Shown here: piece after piece, positions 50,668 to 60,676 of the stretch | Position numbering within the stretch: the first letter of the stretch is position 1 | Layout of the letters: every line of letters begins with the position of its first letter | Source of the DNA: Tectiglobus sp965247245 | GTDB taxonomy: Bacteria; Pseudomonadota; Alphaproteobacteria; Rhizobiales; Hyphomicrobiaceae | Length of the DNA stretch: 64,000 bases | Assembly: GCA_965247245.1 (NCBI GenBank) | Contig: CBDFGV010000003.1 | Location: 3,968,001-4,032,000, forward strand | Reading direction: 5' to 3' | Translations under genes and position numbers: made by a program | Notes under the pieces: model-generated | What the model was told of the DNA's origin: nothing | What the model saw: only the letters and a program-made list of their open reading frames with translations | Databases searched by the model: none

Positions 50668-53600
50668 TCATCTTGAAGGCACAGTTGGAAGGTTCGCACC
50701 GGCTGGTTGCGGCGCCGTTTTCGGACGGATGTAAAGGCCCATAACGAAGCGCCCCATCCGCCCAAAATCGTGACCCAACCCAATTAAACAGGGCACAAGC
50801 ACAAGAACGATCAGGGTTGCCGTCGCCAATCCGAAGACAATCGTAATCGCCAGTGGGATCAGGAATTGCGCCTGGCGGCTGGTCTCGAAGATGAGAGGGG
50901 TGAGACCACCAACGGTTGTTAACGATGTCAACAAAACGGCCCGCAATCGATCGCAGGCAGCGTTAATCGAGGCTGATTCGAGTGATTCGCCGAGCCGGAT
51001 TCGCTCCTGCAATCTGCTGACGAGCACAATCGAGTCGTTGACCAGGATGCCACTCAGGCCAAGCAGTCCGATCAAGGACGGCAGCGTGAGATTGTATCCC
51101 ATGATGTAGTGGCCGGCGACTGCGCCAACGAAGCCGAATGGGATAATCGCCATCACGGCAAGCGGCGTACCGTAGCTTGAGAATACCCAGGCTAGGATGA
51201 TGTAGATGAGTGCAAAGGCCAGCAAAGAACCAGAGCCAAGGTCGGCAAACGCCTTGCCGCGTTCCTCGTCCTTGCCACTGTAGCGATAAGTGATGCCGTA
51301 CTTCTCCGCGAGCTGGGGCATCACATCACGCTCCAGCTGCGCCACCACGTCGGTCGGTGTCGTCACTGTATCGTCCAGATCAGCGGTCACGGCGACCGTA
51401 CGTATGCCTTCGCGACGCTGAACCACGGAAAAAGTCTGGCGTTCCGAAATCTCGACGACATCCAGCAGAGGAACCCGCGCGCCCGTCGGGGTGCGAAGGT
51501 ACATAGCCTGCAGCGCTGTGAGACCGGTGTTTTCCTGTTCTCGCAGGACACGCACGGTGATCTCTTCATCGCCGCGCGCAAAGCGGGTCGCTATCGCACC
51601 CTCAAATGCGTTGCGCACCTGGCGGCCAACCGAACTCCCGGTGAAGCCAAGCGCCGTACCGCGAGGTGTGAGTGAGAACACCAACTCCTGCTTGCCGTAA
51701 GGCAGGTCATCACCGATGGCACTTGCACCGGCAATGGCCGTCAGGCGATCTTTAAGCTCTTCAGCAGCACGCTTCAGAACCTCGACGGGACCATTCTGCA
51801 GGCGCACATCGACGTCGCGGCCTGGTGGTCCGCCGCGGCGGCCGAAAATCGTAATCCGCTCGACGCCTGGAATGCTGGGCACTGCCTTGCGCCAGGCATT
51901 CAAAATTGTCTTGGTGCGGATGGACCGAGATTCACTCGGCGTCAATTGGGCATTGATTTCGGCCAGGTTGTTGCCGCTCGCGCGACCAGCCGACCCGAGC
52001 AAGGCGAATGATGCCTCGACAATCTTGTCGTCGGTCTTACCCTGGTCAGTCTTTGACTTGGCCTGAGCAACGAGCTCCTTCTCCACCCGGTAAAGCGCCG
52101 CTTCAATCTCATTCACGGCCTTCACCTGCTCCGGGCGCGGTACGCCGGGGGCAAAGTAAATGGACGCGAGTGCATTCTCCGACTCGAGATTTGGGAAGAA
52201 CACAAACTTGACTCGACCACCGGCCAACGCACCAACTGAAATGATCAGCGAGGCAACCATGACGGCGATCAAGGAATAGCGCCAGCGGAAGGCGATCGTG
52301 ACAAGTTTACGGAACGGCCGCTCCCGGAACCAGTTGAAGCCGCTATCGATCGCAAGTCGAATGCGTCCCGGGTTATGGCCCTTGCTCTTGGTATGTCCAT
52401 GCCGCAGGTGACCGGGGAGGATCAGGAAGCATTCGATCAGACTGGCCACCAGGGCTGCAAGCACCACGAGTGGAATGCCGCGCATGATATCGCCCATGCG
52501 GTCGCCGATGAAGAAAATCGGTAGAAAGGCAGCCGCCGTGGTCAAGGTCGCCGCCGTAACAGGCGCGAACATGCGCAGGGCGCCCGCTTCCGAGGCATCA
52601 GCGCGGGACATGCCGCGTTCTTCCAGTGCCGCTGTGTGCTCGCCGACAACAATCGCGTCGTCGACGATGATGCCGAGCATCATGATCAAGCCGAACATGG
52701 AGACCATGTTGATGCTCTGGCCTGTCGCATACATGACACCAAGCGTTGCAAACATCGCGATCGGGATGCCGGCAGCGGTCCAGAACGCAACGCGGGCGTT
52801 CAGAAAGATGAACAAAAACAGCAGGACGATTGCGAGGCCCATCAGGCCATTTTCGACCAGGATGCCCAGGCGTTGCTCAACGAACTTGCCGGTGACATCG
52901 TAGACGGTCACGTTGAGTGTCGGCGGCAGCTCCTTGCGCGCCTGAACGAGGTAACTCTCAAGTGCCTCCATCGTTTTGATGGTATCGGCCGACAACGACC
53001 GCTTGACCACCAGGTCGATGGCACGGGCACCGCGGGCGAGACCGATCTTGCCTTCCCGCTCAAACTGCGTATTCACCTTGGCGATGTCGCGCAGATAAAT
53101 CTTCTCGCCCGAAGCAAGCGACTTGATCTCAATCGTTCCGATCTGCTCCGGTGTTTTGCGCTCACTCTTCGCGCGCAACTGTAGTTCGCTGCCACCATCA
53201 AGTGTGCCGGCGGGCTGGTCTTGTGTGTTATCGCGAATTCTCTGCGCGACCTCGTCGATACTGATATTCAGCCGGCGCAGGTCAGCCTCTCGCAGCTCGA
53301 TCCAGATCTCTTCATCTCGTGTGCCGCTGAGGTCGACCTTGTCGATGCCGCTGGCAAGTAGCCCATCACGTAACTTTTTGGCGTACGACTTAAGAACAGT
53401 TTCGGTGAACGGACCTGTGACGGTGACACGCGCAATTCGGTCGAACACCGTTACCCGTGTGACCTTGGGCGTCTCGGAGTCCTCGGGCAGCGTTGTGACG
53501 TTCCCGACGGCCTGCTCGACGTCGCTCTGCGCCTTTTGCATATCGGCGTTCGGCGCAAACTCCAGCGAGATCGTTGCTGAGCCTTCACGGGCGTAGGAAA

Positions 53601-53916
53601 GCACCTTTTCGGCACTATCGATGAACCTCAGTTCCGGTTCCAGAACGTCGAGGATGCTCTTTTCTGTATCCTCGGCACTGGCCCCTGGCCAGGAGACGGT
53701 GACATTGATGACCGGGACGTCAAAGTCTGGGAAGAACTGTCGGTTGAGCCGTGTCAGGCTGAACAGTCCGATCAGGATTAACGTCAGCATCAGAAGATTG
53801 GCAGCCGTGCCGTGCCGTGCAAACAACGATATCAGGCCATTGCCCGGTGTTGGGCCTGCCGCATTGGCAGGCTCAGGGCGCCGCTCGGGGTTGCTGTCTG
53901 AGATCCTAAGCACCAT
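50668..53916 (-). CDS. RND family efflux permease (AcrB/HAE1-like)
   Basis: Inner-membrane transporter of 1082 residues driven by proton flow. The first helix (NLLMLTLILIGLFSLTRLNR) follows a short cytosolic lead; the N-terminal periplasmic part starts FPDFDVPVINVTVSWPGASA. The proton-relay aspartates in helix 4 are in LGIIVDDAIVVGEH. The C-terminal half repeats the fold (LPSLIGLLGLSGILVNDSIV). Start at 53916, with AAGGAG upstream and an 11-base overlap with the adaptor gene stop. Exported compound unknown. No outer-membrane channel gene is adjacent. Confidence 0.94.
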   Translation of the reverse strand: MVLRISDSNPERRPEPANAAGPTPGNGLISLFARHGTAANLLMLTLILIGLFSLTRLNRQFFPDFDVPVINVTVSWPGASAEDTEKSILDVLEPELRFIDSAEKVLSYAREGSATISLEFAPNADMQKAQSDVEQAVGNVTTLPEDSETPKVTRVTVFDRIARVTVTGPFTETVLKSYAKKLRDGLLASGIDKVDLSGTRDEEIWIELREADLRRLNISIDEVAQRIRDNTQDQPAGTLDGGSELQLRAKSERKTPEQIGTIEIKSLASGEKIYLRDIAKVNTQFEREGKIGLARGARAIDLVVKRSLSADTIKTMEALESYLVQARKELPPTLNVTVYDVTGKFVEQRLGILVENGLMGLAIVLLFLFIFLNARVAFWTAAGIPIAMFATLGVMYATGQSINMVSMFGLIMMLGIIVDDAIVVGEHTAALEERGMSRADASEAGALRMFAPVTAATLTTAAAFLPIFFIGDRMGDIMRGIPLVVLAALVASLIECFLILPGHLRHGHTKSKGHNPGRIRLAIDSGFNWFRERPFRKLVTIAFRWRYSLIAVMVASLIISVGALAGGRVKFVFFPNLESENALASIYFAPGVPRPEQVKAVNEIEAALYRVEKELVAQAKSKTDQGKTDDKIVEASFALLGSAGRASGNNLAEINAQLTPSESRSIRTKTILNAWRKAVPSIPGVERITIFGRRGGPPGRDVDVRLQNGPVEVLKRAAEELKDRLTAIAGASAIGDDLPYGKQELVFSLTPRGTALGFTGSSVGRQVRNAFEGAIATRFARGDEEITVRVLREQENTGLTALQAMYLRTPTGARVPLLDVVEISERQTFSVVQRREGIRTVAVTADLDDTVTTPTDVVAQLERDVMPQLAEKYGITYRYSGKDEERGKAFADLGSGSLLAFALIYIILAWVFSSYGTPLAVMAIIPFGFVGAVAGHYIMGYNLTLPSLIGLLGLSGILVNDSIVLVSRLQERIRLGESLESASINAACDRLRAVLLTSLTTVGGLTPLIFETSRQAQFLIPLAITIVFGLATATLIVLVLVPCLIGLGHDFGRMGRFVMGLYIRPKTAPQPAGANLPTVPSR

Positions 53917-55291
53917 CGTCTTGGCGCTCCTTGACGCGCACGCCATCACCAGGACGCGATAGGCGGGTCAGAAGGATCTTTTCGTTGTCTTTGATGTCAC
54001 CTTCGATCAACAGTCCGCCTTCGACATGACCGACAATGGCGATCTCCCGGCCGGTCAGCTTGCCGTCGCTCACGACATAAACGGTTCTGGCGTCATAGAC
54101 GGCCTCTGCCGGAACTTTGGCGACCTTCTGGAACTGTGCATCGTTGAGGCGCACTTCAACAAAAATACCAGGCCTGATTGCAACTTCATCGTGTGGGTTC
54201 GAAATCTTGGCAAACACCTGCACGCCGCCGGTCTCGGATGAAACCCGGCCATCTATCCGTTCAATAACCGCATCATAGACCAGCGGTTTGCGTCCGATGT
54301 TCCATTTGACCTCGACTTTTCGGCCGATGAGCCCGTCACCAGCGCGCGTTAGACGACCGAATTGCTGGTCCGTCAGGTTGAACCTCGCGTCGATCCAGTT
54401 GCGATCGATCAGCGTTGCGACGCGATCGTTGACATTGAGCATGCGCCCGATCTGTGCGCCGACCTCCGTCACGTAGGCATCAAACGGTGCCTGGAGGCGG
54501 GTCTCCTTCAGCCGGCGCTTCGCCTGCTCGACTGTGGTTTCAATCCGCTTGATCGATGCTTCCTGCTGAACCTTGCGGGCTTCCCAGACCCTGAGATTGT
54601 TCTCGATCTGTGTCACCGATTGTGCCCGCTGCACGGACAGCAGACGGCGATCATCCAGTGTGCGCTTTGAAACAGTGCCCTGCTTGGCCAGCGGGATGGC
54701 GCGTTGCAGGTCGGTTTCCGCGAGATCGAGCTGGACCTGCGCTGACTTCAGGTTGCCTTGCTCAACCGCAATCGATGCTTTGGTTTCGACAACTTTTGCT
54801 TTGGCTTCAGCAAGTTGTGCCTCAGCCTCAGCGATAGCAACGCGATAATCAAACGGGTCGATTTCGATCAGCGTCTCGCCCGCCTTGACCACGCCGCCTG
54901 CCTGTAGCTGCGCGCCGGTTTTCTCGACCTTGCCGGAAACCAGTGACCTCAGCTCCACCTCACGGCCGGCAACCGTCGTGCCGTAAAGCACCAGAGACGG
55001 CTCGTAGTCGGCAAATTTAATCGGCAGCGTCTGAACGGAATAGACGATCGGATTCGCCGTCCGCTTCGGTGGCTCGGGCTTCGTCGCCTTGAGGTAATTG
55101 TACCCGCCAATCGCACCTGCCAGGATCAGCACAGGAATCAGGAATTGGAGAAACAATCGGCCTGCTCTGGCGGCCATTGACTGACGTGGCGGTTCTGTAA
55201 CGCCAAGGCCAACCCCGCCCTCACCCTGAACCACTGGTTGGGTCGTCTCAATTCGCGCCAGCTCGTTCTTATCGCGCGGCTCCACCATCAA
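53906..55291 (-). CDS. RND efflux periplasmic adaptor subunit (HlyD/MFP family)
   Basis: Adaptor of 461 residues anchored by one N-terminal helix (LFLQFLIPVLILAGAIGGYN). Lipoyl-like halves are VELRSLVSGKVEKTGAQLQA, GGVVKAGETLIEIDPFDYRV and the returning LKETRLQAPFDAYVTEVGAQ, with an alpha-helical hairpin between (AEAEAQLAEAKAKVVETKAS). It bridges the RND permease to an outer-membrane channel. It is the first gene of the pair and overlaps the permease start, so expression is coupled. It diverges from soxB. Confidence 0.93.
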   Translation of the reverse strand: MMVEPRDKNELARIETTQPVVQGEGGVGLGVTEPPRQSMAARAGRLFLQFLIPVLILAGAIGGYNYLKATKPEPPKRTANPIVYSVQTLPIKFADYEPSLVLYGTTVAGREVELRSLVSGKVEKTGAQLQAGGVVKAGETLIEIDPFDYRVAIAEAEAQLAEAKAKVVETKASIAVEQGNLKSAQVQLDLAETDLQRAIPLAKQGTVSKRTLDDRRLLSVQRAQSVTQIENNLRVWEARKVQQEASIKRIETTVEQAKRRLKETRLQAPFDAYVTEVGAQIGRMLNVNDRVATLIDRNWIDARFNLTDQQFGRLTRAGDGLIGRKVEVKWNIGRKPLVYDAVIERIDGRVSSETGGVQVFAKISNPHDEVAIRPGIFVEVRLNDAQFQKVAKVPAEAVYDARTVYVVSDGKLTGREIAIVGHVEGGLLIEGDIKDNEKILLTRLSRPGDGVRVKERQDDGA

Positions 55292-55378
55292 TCTCCAGAT
55301 CTGCTCTCAATCATCAATAAAGTCGCCACTTTACGTGGTTCGCCAAGCGTTTTTGCCTGAACAATATGGCGCCTGCAT

Positions 55379-55410
55379 AGCCGGATTACGGGGCAAGTGT
55401 TAATCCGGCT
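55379..55410. promoter_or_regulatory. perfect 10-bp inverted repeat in the RND/soxB divergent region
   Basis: AGCCGGATTA (55379-55388) and TAATCCGGCT (55401-55410) are exact complements separated by 12 bases. Both neighbouring genes point away, so it is not a terminator. A regulator dimer spanning the 22-base centre-to-centre distance, or a hairpin in the sox leader, could use it. The rest of the 55292-55566 gap has no gene. Confidence 0.5.
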
Positions 55411-55566
55411 CACATTCGCTTCAGATGAATAACGTCTCGCGCGCAGATTCCCGTCGCTGCTGCAAAACCGCACGTCGCACAGCAGCAAGCCGGCGTGTAC
55501 GATCGGCTGCAAGTCGAACTATTGGTTCCGTTTTTCGGATTGTCACGGCAACTTAGCGCGCAAAAC

Positions 55567-56817
55567 ATGAAGTTCTCAGCTCTATCAATCGCCCGCAACG
55601 CCCTCTCGGGTCACGGCAAGTGGCCGCGCCAATGGCGCTCGCCTGGGCCAAAATCGTCTTACGATGCCATTATCGTCGGTGCAGGCGGGCATGGCTTGGG
55701 TACCGCATACTATCTCGCGAAAGAACACGGCCTGCGCAACATTGCCGTGATCGAGAAGGGCTGGCTCGGCGGCGGCAATACCGGCCGCAATACGACGATT
55801 ATTCGCTCCAACTATCTCTATGACGAGAGCGCTGGAATCTATGACCACGCCGTCAAGATGTGGGCCGGTCTCTCACAGGAACTGAACTACAACGTCATGT
55901 ACTCCCCGCGCGGTGTTCTGATGTTGGCCCACACGGTCCACGACGTGCAGAGCTCGATGCGGCACGTCTACGCCAATCGGTTGAATGGCGTCGACAATGA
56001 GTGGCTGACACCGGAACAGGCCAAGGAGTTCTGCCCGCCCCTCAATATCTCGAAGTCGATCCGCTATCCGGTGATGGGCGGCGCACTGCAGCGGCGCGGC
56101 GGTGTGGCTCGTCACGACGCTGTCGCCTGGGGCTATGCGCGTGCCGCCGACAAACTCGGCGTCGATGTCATCCAGAATTGCGAGGTGATGCGCATCGACC
56201 GCGATGAAAACGGTCGCGTTTGCGGTGTCGACACGACACGCGGTTACATCAAGACACCCAAGGTCGGCGTAGTCGCCGCGGGCCATACCAGCGTTGTAAT
56301 GGAACGTGCCGGGCTGCGTATGCCGCTGGAAAGCTTCCCACTGCAGGCATTGGTGTCAGAGCCGGTCAAGCCGATCTTCCCGTGCGTTGTGATGTCGAAC
56401 ACTATCCACGCCTACATCAGCCAGTCTGACAAGGGCGAGTTAGTCATCGGCGCTGGAACGGACCAATACGTGTCCTACAGCCAGCAAGGTGGGCTGGCCG
56501 TCACCAATCATACGCTCGAGGCGATCTGCGAGCTGTTCCCGCAGTTTCGCCGAATGCGAATGCTGCGCAACTGGGGCGGTATCGTCGACACGACCTATGA
56601 TCGGTCGCCGATCATCTCCAAGACCTCTGTCCCAGGCCTCTATGTGAATTGCGGTTGGGGCACGGGCGGTTTCAAGGCGACACCGGGTTCGGCGCACGTC
56701 TTTGCCTGGACCATGGCCAAGGATGATCCACACCCCATTGCAGCGCCGTTTACGATCGAGCGCTTCCGCACCGGGCGCCTCATTGACGAAGCGGCTGCCG
56801 CCGCCGTTGCACACTAA
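55567..56817 (+). CDS. soxB: sarcosine oxidase beta subunit
   Basis: Subunit of 416 residues of heterotetrameric sarcosine oxidase. It begins MKFSALSIARNALSGHGKWP and has the FAD motif SYDAIIVGAGGHGLGTAYYL. The conserved segment GALQRRGGVARHDAVAWGYA contains the histidine that holds FMN covalently in the characterised enzymes. The later DRSPIISKTSVPGLYVNCGW, GTGGFKATPG contacts FAD. Start at 55567 by family alignment; the frame is open from 55495. First gene of soxB-soxD-soxA-soxG. Confidence 0.95.
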   Translation: MKFSALSIARNALSGHGKWPRQWRSPGPKSSYDAIIVGAGGHGLGTAYYLAKEHGLRNIAVIEKGWLGGGNTGRNTTIIRSNYLYDESAGIYDHAVKMWAGLSQELNYNVMYSPRGVLMLAHTVHDVQSSMRHVYANRLNGVDNEWLTPEQAKEFCPPLNISKSIRYPVMGGALQRRGGVARHDAVAWGYARAADKLGVDVIQNCEVMRIDRDENGRVCGVDTTRGYIKTPKVGVVAAGHTSVVMERAGLRMPLESFPLQALVSEPVKPIFPCVVMSNTIHAYISQSDKGELVIGAGTDQYVSYSQQGGLAVTNHTLEAICELFPQFRRMRMLRNWGGIVDTTYDRSPIISKTSVPGLYVNCGWGTGGFKATPGSAHVFAWTMAKDDPHPIAAPFTIERFRTGRLIDEAAAAAVAH

Positions 56818-56835
56818 CGCGGGTTCAACACGACG

Positions 56836-57135
56836 ATGCTGTTAATCAACTGTCCCTACTGCGGCGAACGCCCCGAGATTGAATTTCATTGTGGTGGCGA
56901 AGCCCATATTGCCCGACCACACGACCCGTCCGTAATGAGTGACGAGGAATGGGCGGAGTTTCTGTTCTATCGCGGAAATGAGAAGGGCGTCGTCGCTGAA
57001 CGATGGAACCATCAAGGTGGCTGCCAGCGTTGGTTCAACGCACTGCGCGACACGGTTACCGACAAGTTCATTGTGACCTACAAGATGGGCACGCCTCGTC
57101 CATCGACTGATGCCACCGACGAGGCCACGACATGA
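56836..57135 (+). CDS. soxD: sarcosine oxidase delta subunit
   Basis: Small zinc-binding subunit of 99 residues. Cysteine-histidine ligands lie in LLINCPYCGERPEIEFHCGG, EAHIARP and a late HQGGCQRWFNALRDTVT, the expected pattern for SoxD, which binds zinc at the edge of the complex. It starts 18 bases after soxB and its end overlaps the soxA start (ATGA), so the three are translated together. Confidence 0.96.
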   Translation: MLLINCPYCGERPEIEFHCGGEAHIARPHDPSVMSDEEWAEFLFYRGNEKGVVAERWNHQGGCQRWFNALRDTVTDKFIVTYKMGTPRPSTDATDEATT

Positions 57136-60074
57136 GCCAGCCCTATCGCCTTGCCAAGGGCGGCCGGATCGACCGCAACAAGCCTATCGTCATGCGCTTT
57201 AACGGTACGGAAGTGCCCGGCTTTCAGGGCGACACCGCAGCGTCAGCCTTGCTGGCCAACGGCGTGCACTTTGTCGGTCGCTCATTCAAGTATCACCGCC
57301 CTCGAGGGATTGTTGCGGCTGGTGCCGAAGAGCCGAACGCGTTACTCGATGTTGACCGCGGCGGCAATCGGCGTGAGCCAAACAACCGGGCAACCGTCGT
57401 CGAGGCGTTCGACGGCTTGGCAGTGCGCTCACAAAACCACTGGCCGACGTTGGGCGCGGACATTGGTGCCATCAATAACGTCATGTCACCCTTCTTCTCG
57501 GCCGGATTCTACTACAAGACGTTTATGTGGCCGACCAAGGCCTGGGCCAAGCTTTACGAGCCCATCATCCGGCGTGCAGCCGGCCTCGGCAAATCACCGG
57601 ACGTCGCCGACCCGGACCGCTATGTCCAGCAATATGGCCACTGCGACGTCCTTGTGATTGGCGCAGGACCGGCAGGTTTGGCGGCTGCCCTAAGCGCGAG
57701 CGCTGCCGGCCAGCGGGTTATGCTGTGTGACGAGCAGAATGAACTTGGCGGCTCGCTGTTGCATGATGTGACGTCGACCATCAACGAACAGCCGGCGCAG
57801 CAATGGCTTGCAGATTCGCTAAGAGATTTGGAGCAACGCGAGAACGTACACATACTGCCGCGGACAACGGCGTTCGCCTATTTCAATCACAATTTCATCG
57901 CGCTCAATGAACGCCTTACGGATCACGTTGCAAGACCAATTTCGGGACTGGCGCGCGAGCGGCTATGGCAGGTTCGTGCCAAGCGTGTCGTCATTGCTGC
58001 CGGATCGCACGAGCGGCCGTTAGTCTTCGCCAACAATGACCGGCCCGGCACTATGCTCGCGGACTCCGTCCGCCAGTACGTTAATCGGTATGCCGTTGCA
58101 CCCGGCCGCAATATTGTCGTCCTGACGTCTGGTGCCTCCGCCTATCGAGCCGCGATGGATCTACACGACGCCAACATCAACGTGCAGATCGTCGACAGCC
58201 GGCAAATCGCTGATTGCGGGCCTGAACTGGCAGCGGCCAAAGAGGTCGGCATCAATGTTCGTAATGGCTATTTCGCCGTCAATGCGCAGGGCCAGCGGCG
58301 CGTGACCGGGGTCGCCGTTACACCAACTGACTTACCGGACGCCACGCCGGAGGTTTTGCCATGTGATTGCATCGCGATGTCTGGTGGCTGGACACCGGCC
58401 GTCCACATGGCCTCGCAGTCTCGAGCAAAGTTGCGCTACGAAGCAGACCTCGACGCATTCGTGCCGGACAAAAGCAACCAGAATGAGCAAAGCGTAGGTG
58501 CTTGCCGTGGCACGTTTGATCTTGCTGACTGCCTGAATGAGGGTGCACGCGCCGGTGCCTCTGGCGGTGAAGCTACTGCGCATTCAGCCACCGCAACATA
58601 CGTCGGTTTCAAAACCGGTGAAGTGGGCAAGGCCGCCAACCAAAAGGGCAAGGCATTTGTCGACTTCCAGAACGATGTCACTGAGAAAGACATCAAGCAG
58701 GCACTGCGCGAAGGGTTTGAATCGATTGAGCATGTCAAGCGCTACACGACGACCGGCATGGCCACGGACCAGGGCAAAACGTCAAACCTCAATGCGCTGA
58801 AGATTGTCTCCAATGAAATGGGTAAGCCAATCGGCGATGTTGGAACCACAACGTTCCGCCCGCCGTACACGCCCGTCACTTTCGGTGTTTTCGCCGGCCA
58901 GAACCGCGGTGAGCTATTCGATCCCATCCGAGTGACACCGACACACGACTGGGCCGTTTCACACGGCGCAGAGTTCGAAGACGTCGGGCTTTGGAAACGC
59001 GCCTACTACTTCCCGCAAGCCGGCGAGGATATGGAAGCCGCAGTCCGACGCGAGTGCCTGGCAGTTCGTCAAAGTGTCGGACTGCTTGATGCTTCGACGC
59101 TCGGTAAGATCGAAGTCGTTGGGCCGGATGCAGCAGAGTTTCTCAACCGCATTTACACCAACGCATGGCTGAAACTGGCGCCCGGACGTTGCCGCTATGG
59201 CCTGATGTTGAAAGAAGACGGTTTCATCTTTGATGACGGTGTCGTGGCACGTCTCGCCGATGACCGCTTCCATGTGACGACAACGACAGGCGGGGCACCG
59301 CGGGTCATGGCGCACATGGAAGACTATCTCCAAACGGAATTCCCGGACCTGGATGTCTACCTGACGTCAATCACAGAGCAGTGGGCGGTGATTGCTGTTC
59401 AGGGCCCGAAAGCCAAAGACATCGTCGCGCCGCTGGTCGACGACATTGATCTATCGGACGAGGCCTTCCCGCATATGTCTGTGCGCGAAGGGCGTGTCGG
59501 TGGCGTGCCAAGCCGCCTGTTCCGCGTGTCGTTTACAGGGGAGCCCGGCTACGAGATCAACGTTCCAACGGACTATGGTGCGGATCTCTGGGCCAAGCTG
59601 ATGGAAAGCGGCAAGGGACATGGCGTAACACCTTACGGCACCGAAGCGATGCACGTCCTGCGCGCTGAGAAAGGGTTCATTATCGTCGGACAGGAAACCG
59701 ATGGTACGGTGACACCCGATGACCTCGGTATGAGCGGACTGGTCTCGAAGACGAAGCCTGATTTCGTTGGCAAGCGATCTCTGCAGCGCCCGGATATCGT
59801 TGCCTCAGATCGCAAACAGCTCGTCGGTCTAATGACGCTGGACCCGGAAATCGTTTTGCACGACGGCGCCCAACTGGTTTTGGACAAAGAGCAGAGCATT
59901 CCAATGGACATGCGTGGCCATGTGACGTCCAGCTATTACAGCTCCAACTGCGGTCGCTCGATCGCGATGGCCTTGCTGAAGGACGGACGCAACCTGTTAG
60001 GCAGGACAATTTATGCAACGACACCGGAAGGCTTCGCCGAGGTCCGGGTCGCAGAACCGAAGTTCTTGGATTGA
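57132..60074 (+). CDS. soxA: sarcosine oxidase alpha subunit
   Basis: Large subunit of 980 residues. The N-terminal 2Fe-2S-ferredoxin-like part (FNGTEVPGFQGDTAASALLA, FKYHRPRGIVAAGAEEPNAL) lacks the iron cysteines, as usual in SoxA. A dinucleotide-binding domain follows (CDVLVIGAGPAGLAAALSAS, later ERPLVFANNDRPGTMLADSV). The C-terminal 400 residues are a tetrahydrofolate-binding GcvT domain (YFPQAGEDMEAAVRRECLAV, FRVSFTGEPGYEINVPTDYG), which catches the formaldehyde produced. It overlaps soxD and soxG. Confidence 0.96.
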   Translation: MSQPYRLAKGGRIDRNKPIVMRFNGTEVPGFQGDTAASALLANGVHFVGRSFKYHRPRGIVAAGAEEPNALLDVDRGGNRREPNNRATVVEAFDGLAVRSQNHWPTLGADIGAINNVMSPFFSAGFYYKTFMWPTKAWAKLYEPIIRRAAGLGKSPDVADPDRYVQQYGHCDVLVIGAGPAGLAAALSASAAGQRVMLCDEQNELGGSLLHDVTSTINEQPAQQWLADSLRDLEQRENVHILPRTTAFAYFNHNFIALNERLTDHVARPISGLARERLWQVRAKRVVIAAGSHERPLVFANNDRPGTMLADSVRQYVNRYAVAPGRNIVVLTSGASAYRAAMDLHDANINVQIVDSRQIADCGPELAAAKEVGINVRNGYFAVNAQGQRRVTGVAVTPTDLPDATPEVLPCDCIAMSGGWTPAVHMASQSRAKLRYEADLDAFVPDKSNQNEQSVGACRGTFDLADCLNEGARAGASGGEATAHSATATYVGFKTGEVGKAANQKGKAFVDFQNDVTEKDIKQALREGFESIEHVKRYTTTGMATDQGKTSNLNALKIVSNEMGKPIGDVGTTTFRPPYTPVTFGVFAGQNRGELFDPIRVTPTHDWAVSHGAEFEDVGLWKRAYYFPQAGEDMEAAVRRECLAVRQSVGLLDASTLGKIEVVGPDAAEFLNRIYTNAWLKLAPGRCRYGLMLKEDGFIFDDGVVARLADDRFHVTTTTGGAPRVMAHMEDYLQTEFPDLDVYLTSITEQWAVIAVQGPKAKDIVAPLVDDIDLSDEAFPHMSVREGRVGGVPSRLFRVSFTGEPGYEINVPTDYGADLWAKLMESGKGHGVTPYGTEAMHVLRAEKGFIIVGQETDGTVTPDDLGMSGLVSKTKPDFVGKRSLQRPDIVASDRKQLVGLMTLDPEIVLHDGAQLVLDKEQSIPMDMRGHVTSSYYSSNCGRSIAMALLKDGRNLLGRTIYATTPEGFAEVRVAEPKFLD

Positions 60075-60091
60075 GCGCTGGGATGCCGGAA

Positions 60092-60676
60092 ATGAGTGCT
60101 ACACAACTGCAACGCACCAATGTCTTGGACACTTCGGTGGACAGCGCTGCTGGCGCAGCGGCCGAGTTCGATATCACCAGTGCGAAGGCGGCAGCGAGGT
60201 TCTCGTTGCGGATCAATCCGGATCTGGCGAGCGGTAAATCGCCGGTAGCTGGGTTTGATCTCCAGCAGCCAATCAATCGGCTTGCCGGCGTCGATCGGAT
60301 GACCATGCGGCTTGGTCCAGATGAGTGGTTTCTGATTGCCGACGAGCAGGACCCCGCGGAACTCTTCCGGGAAATTCAACAAGCACTGGGGGATGTGCAC
60401 CATTCTTTGGTAGACATTTCCCACCGCAACATCGCGCTCGTCCTCACTGGCCCAGGTACAGTCGATGTGTTGAACACCGGCTGCGCGCTGGACTTTCATT
60501 CGTCGACTTTTCCCGTTGGTATGGCGACACGTACGGTATTTGCTAAGGCAGAAGTGATTATCGCGCGGCTGCCCGGCGAAGCGGTGTACCGGATCGAGTG
60601 CTGGCGTTCGTTCGGTCGCTATCTCGAAGGGTTCCTCAGGCACTCTGCGCGTCTTAACGGAATTGGCGGTGCGTGA
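60092..60676 (+). CDS. soxG: sarcosine oxidase gamma subunit
   Basis: Subunit of about 194 residues. The region DRMTMRLGPDEWFLIADEQD and VDISHRNIALVLTGPGTVDV, LNTGCALDFHSSTFPVGMAT are characteristic of SoxG, followed by IECWRSFGRYLEGFLRHSA. It stabilises the flavin subunits. The start is uncertain among TTG 60071, ATG 60083 and ATG 60092; I choose the last because GGGA lies 8 bases before it. Folate-linked genes such as purU or glyA that often follow are absent. Confidence 0.93.
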   Translation: MSATQLQRTNVLDTSVDSAAGAAAEFDITSAKAAARFSLRINPDLASGKSPVAGFDLQQPINRLAGVDRMTMRLGPDEWFLIADEQDPAELFREIQQALGDVHHSLVDISHRNIALVLTGPGTVDVLNTGCALDFHSSTFPVGMATRTVFAKAEVIIARLPGEAVYRIECWRSFGRYLEGFLRHSARLNGIGGA

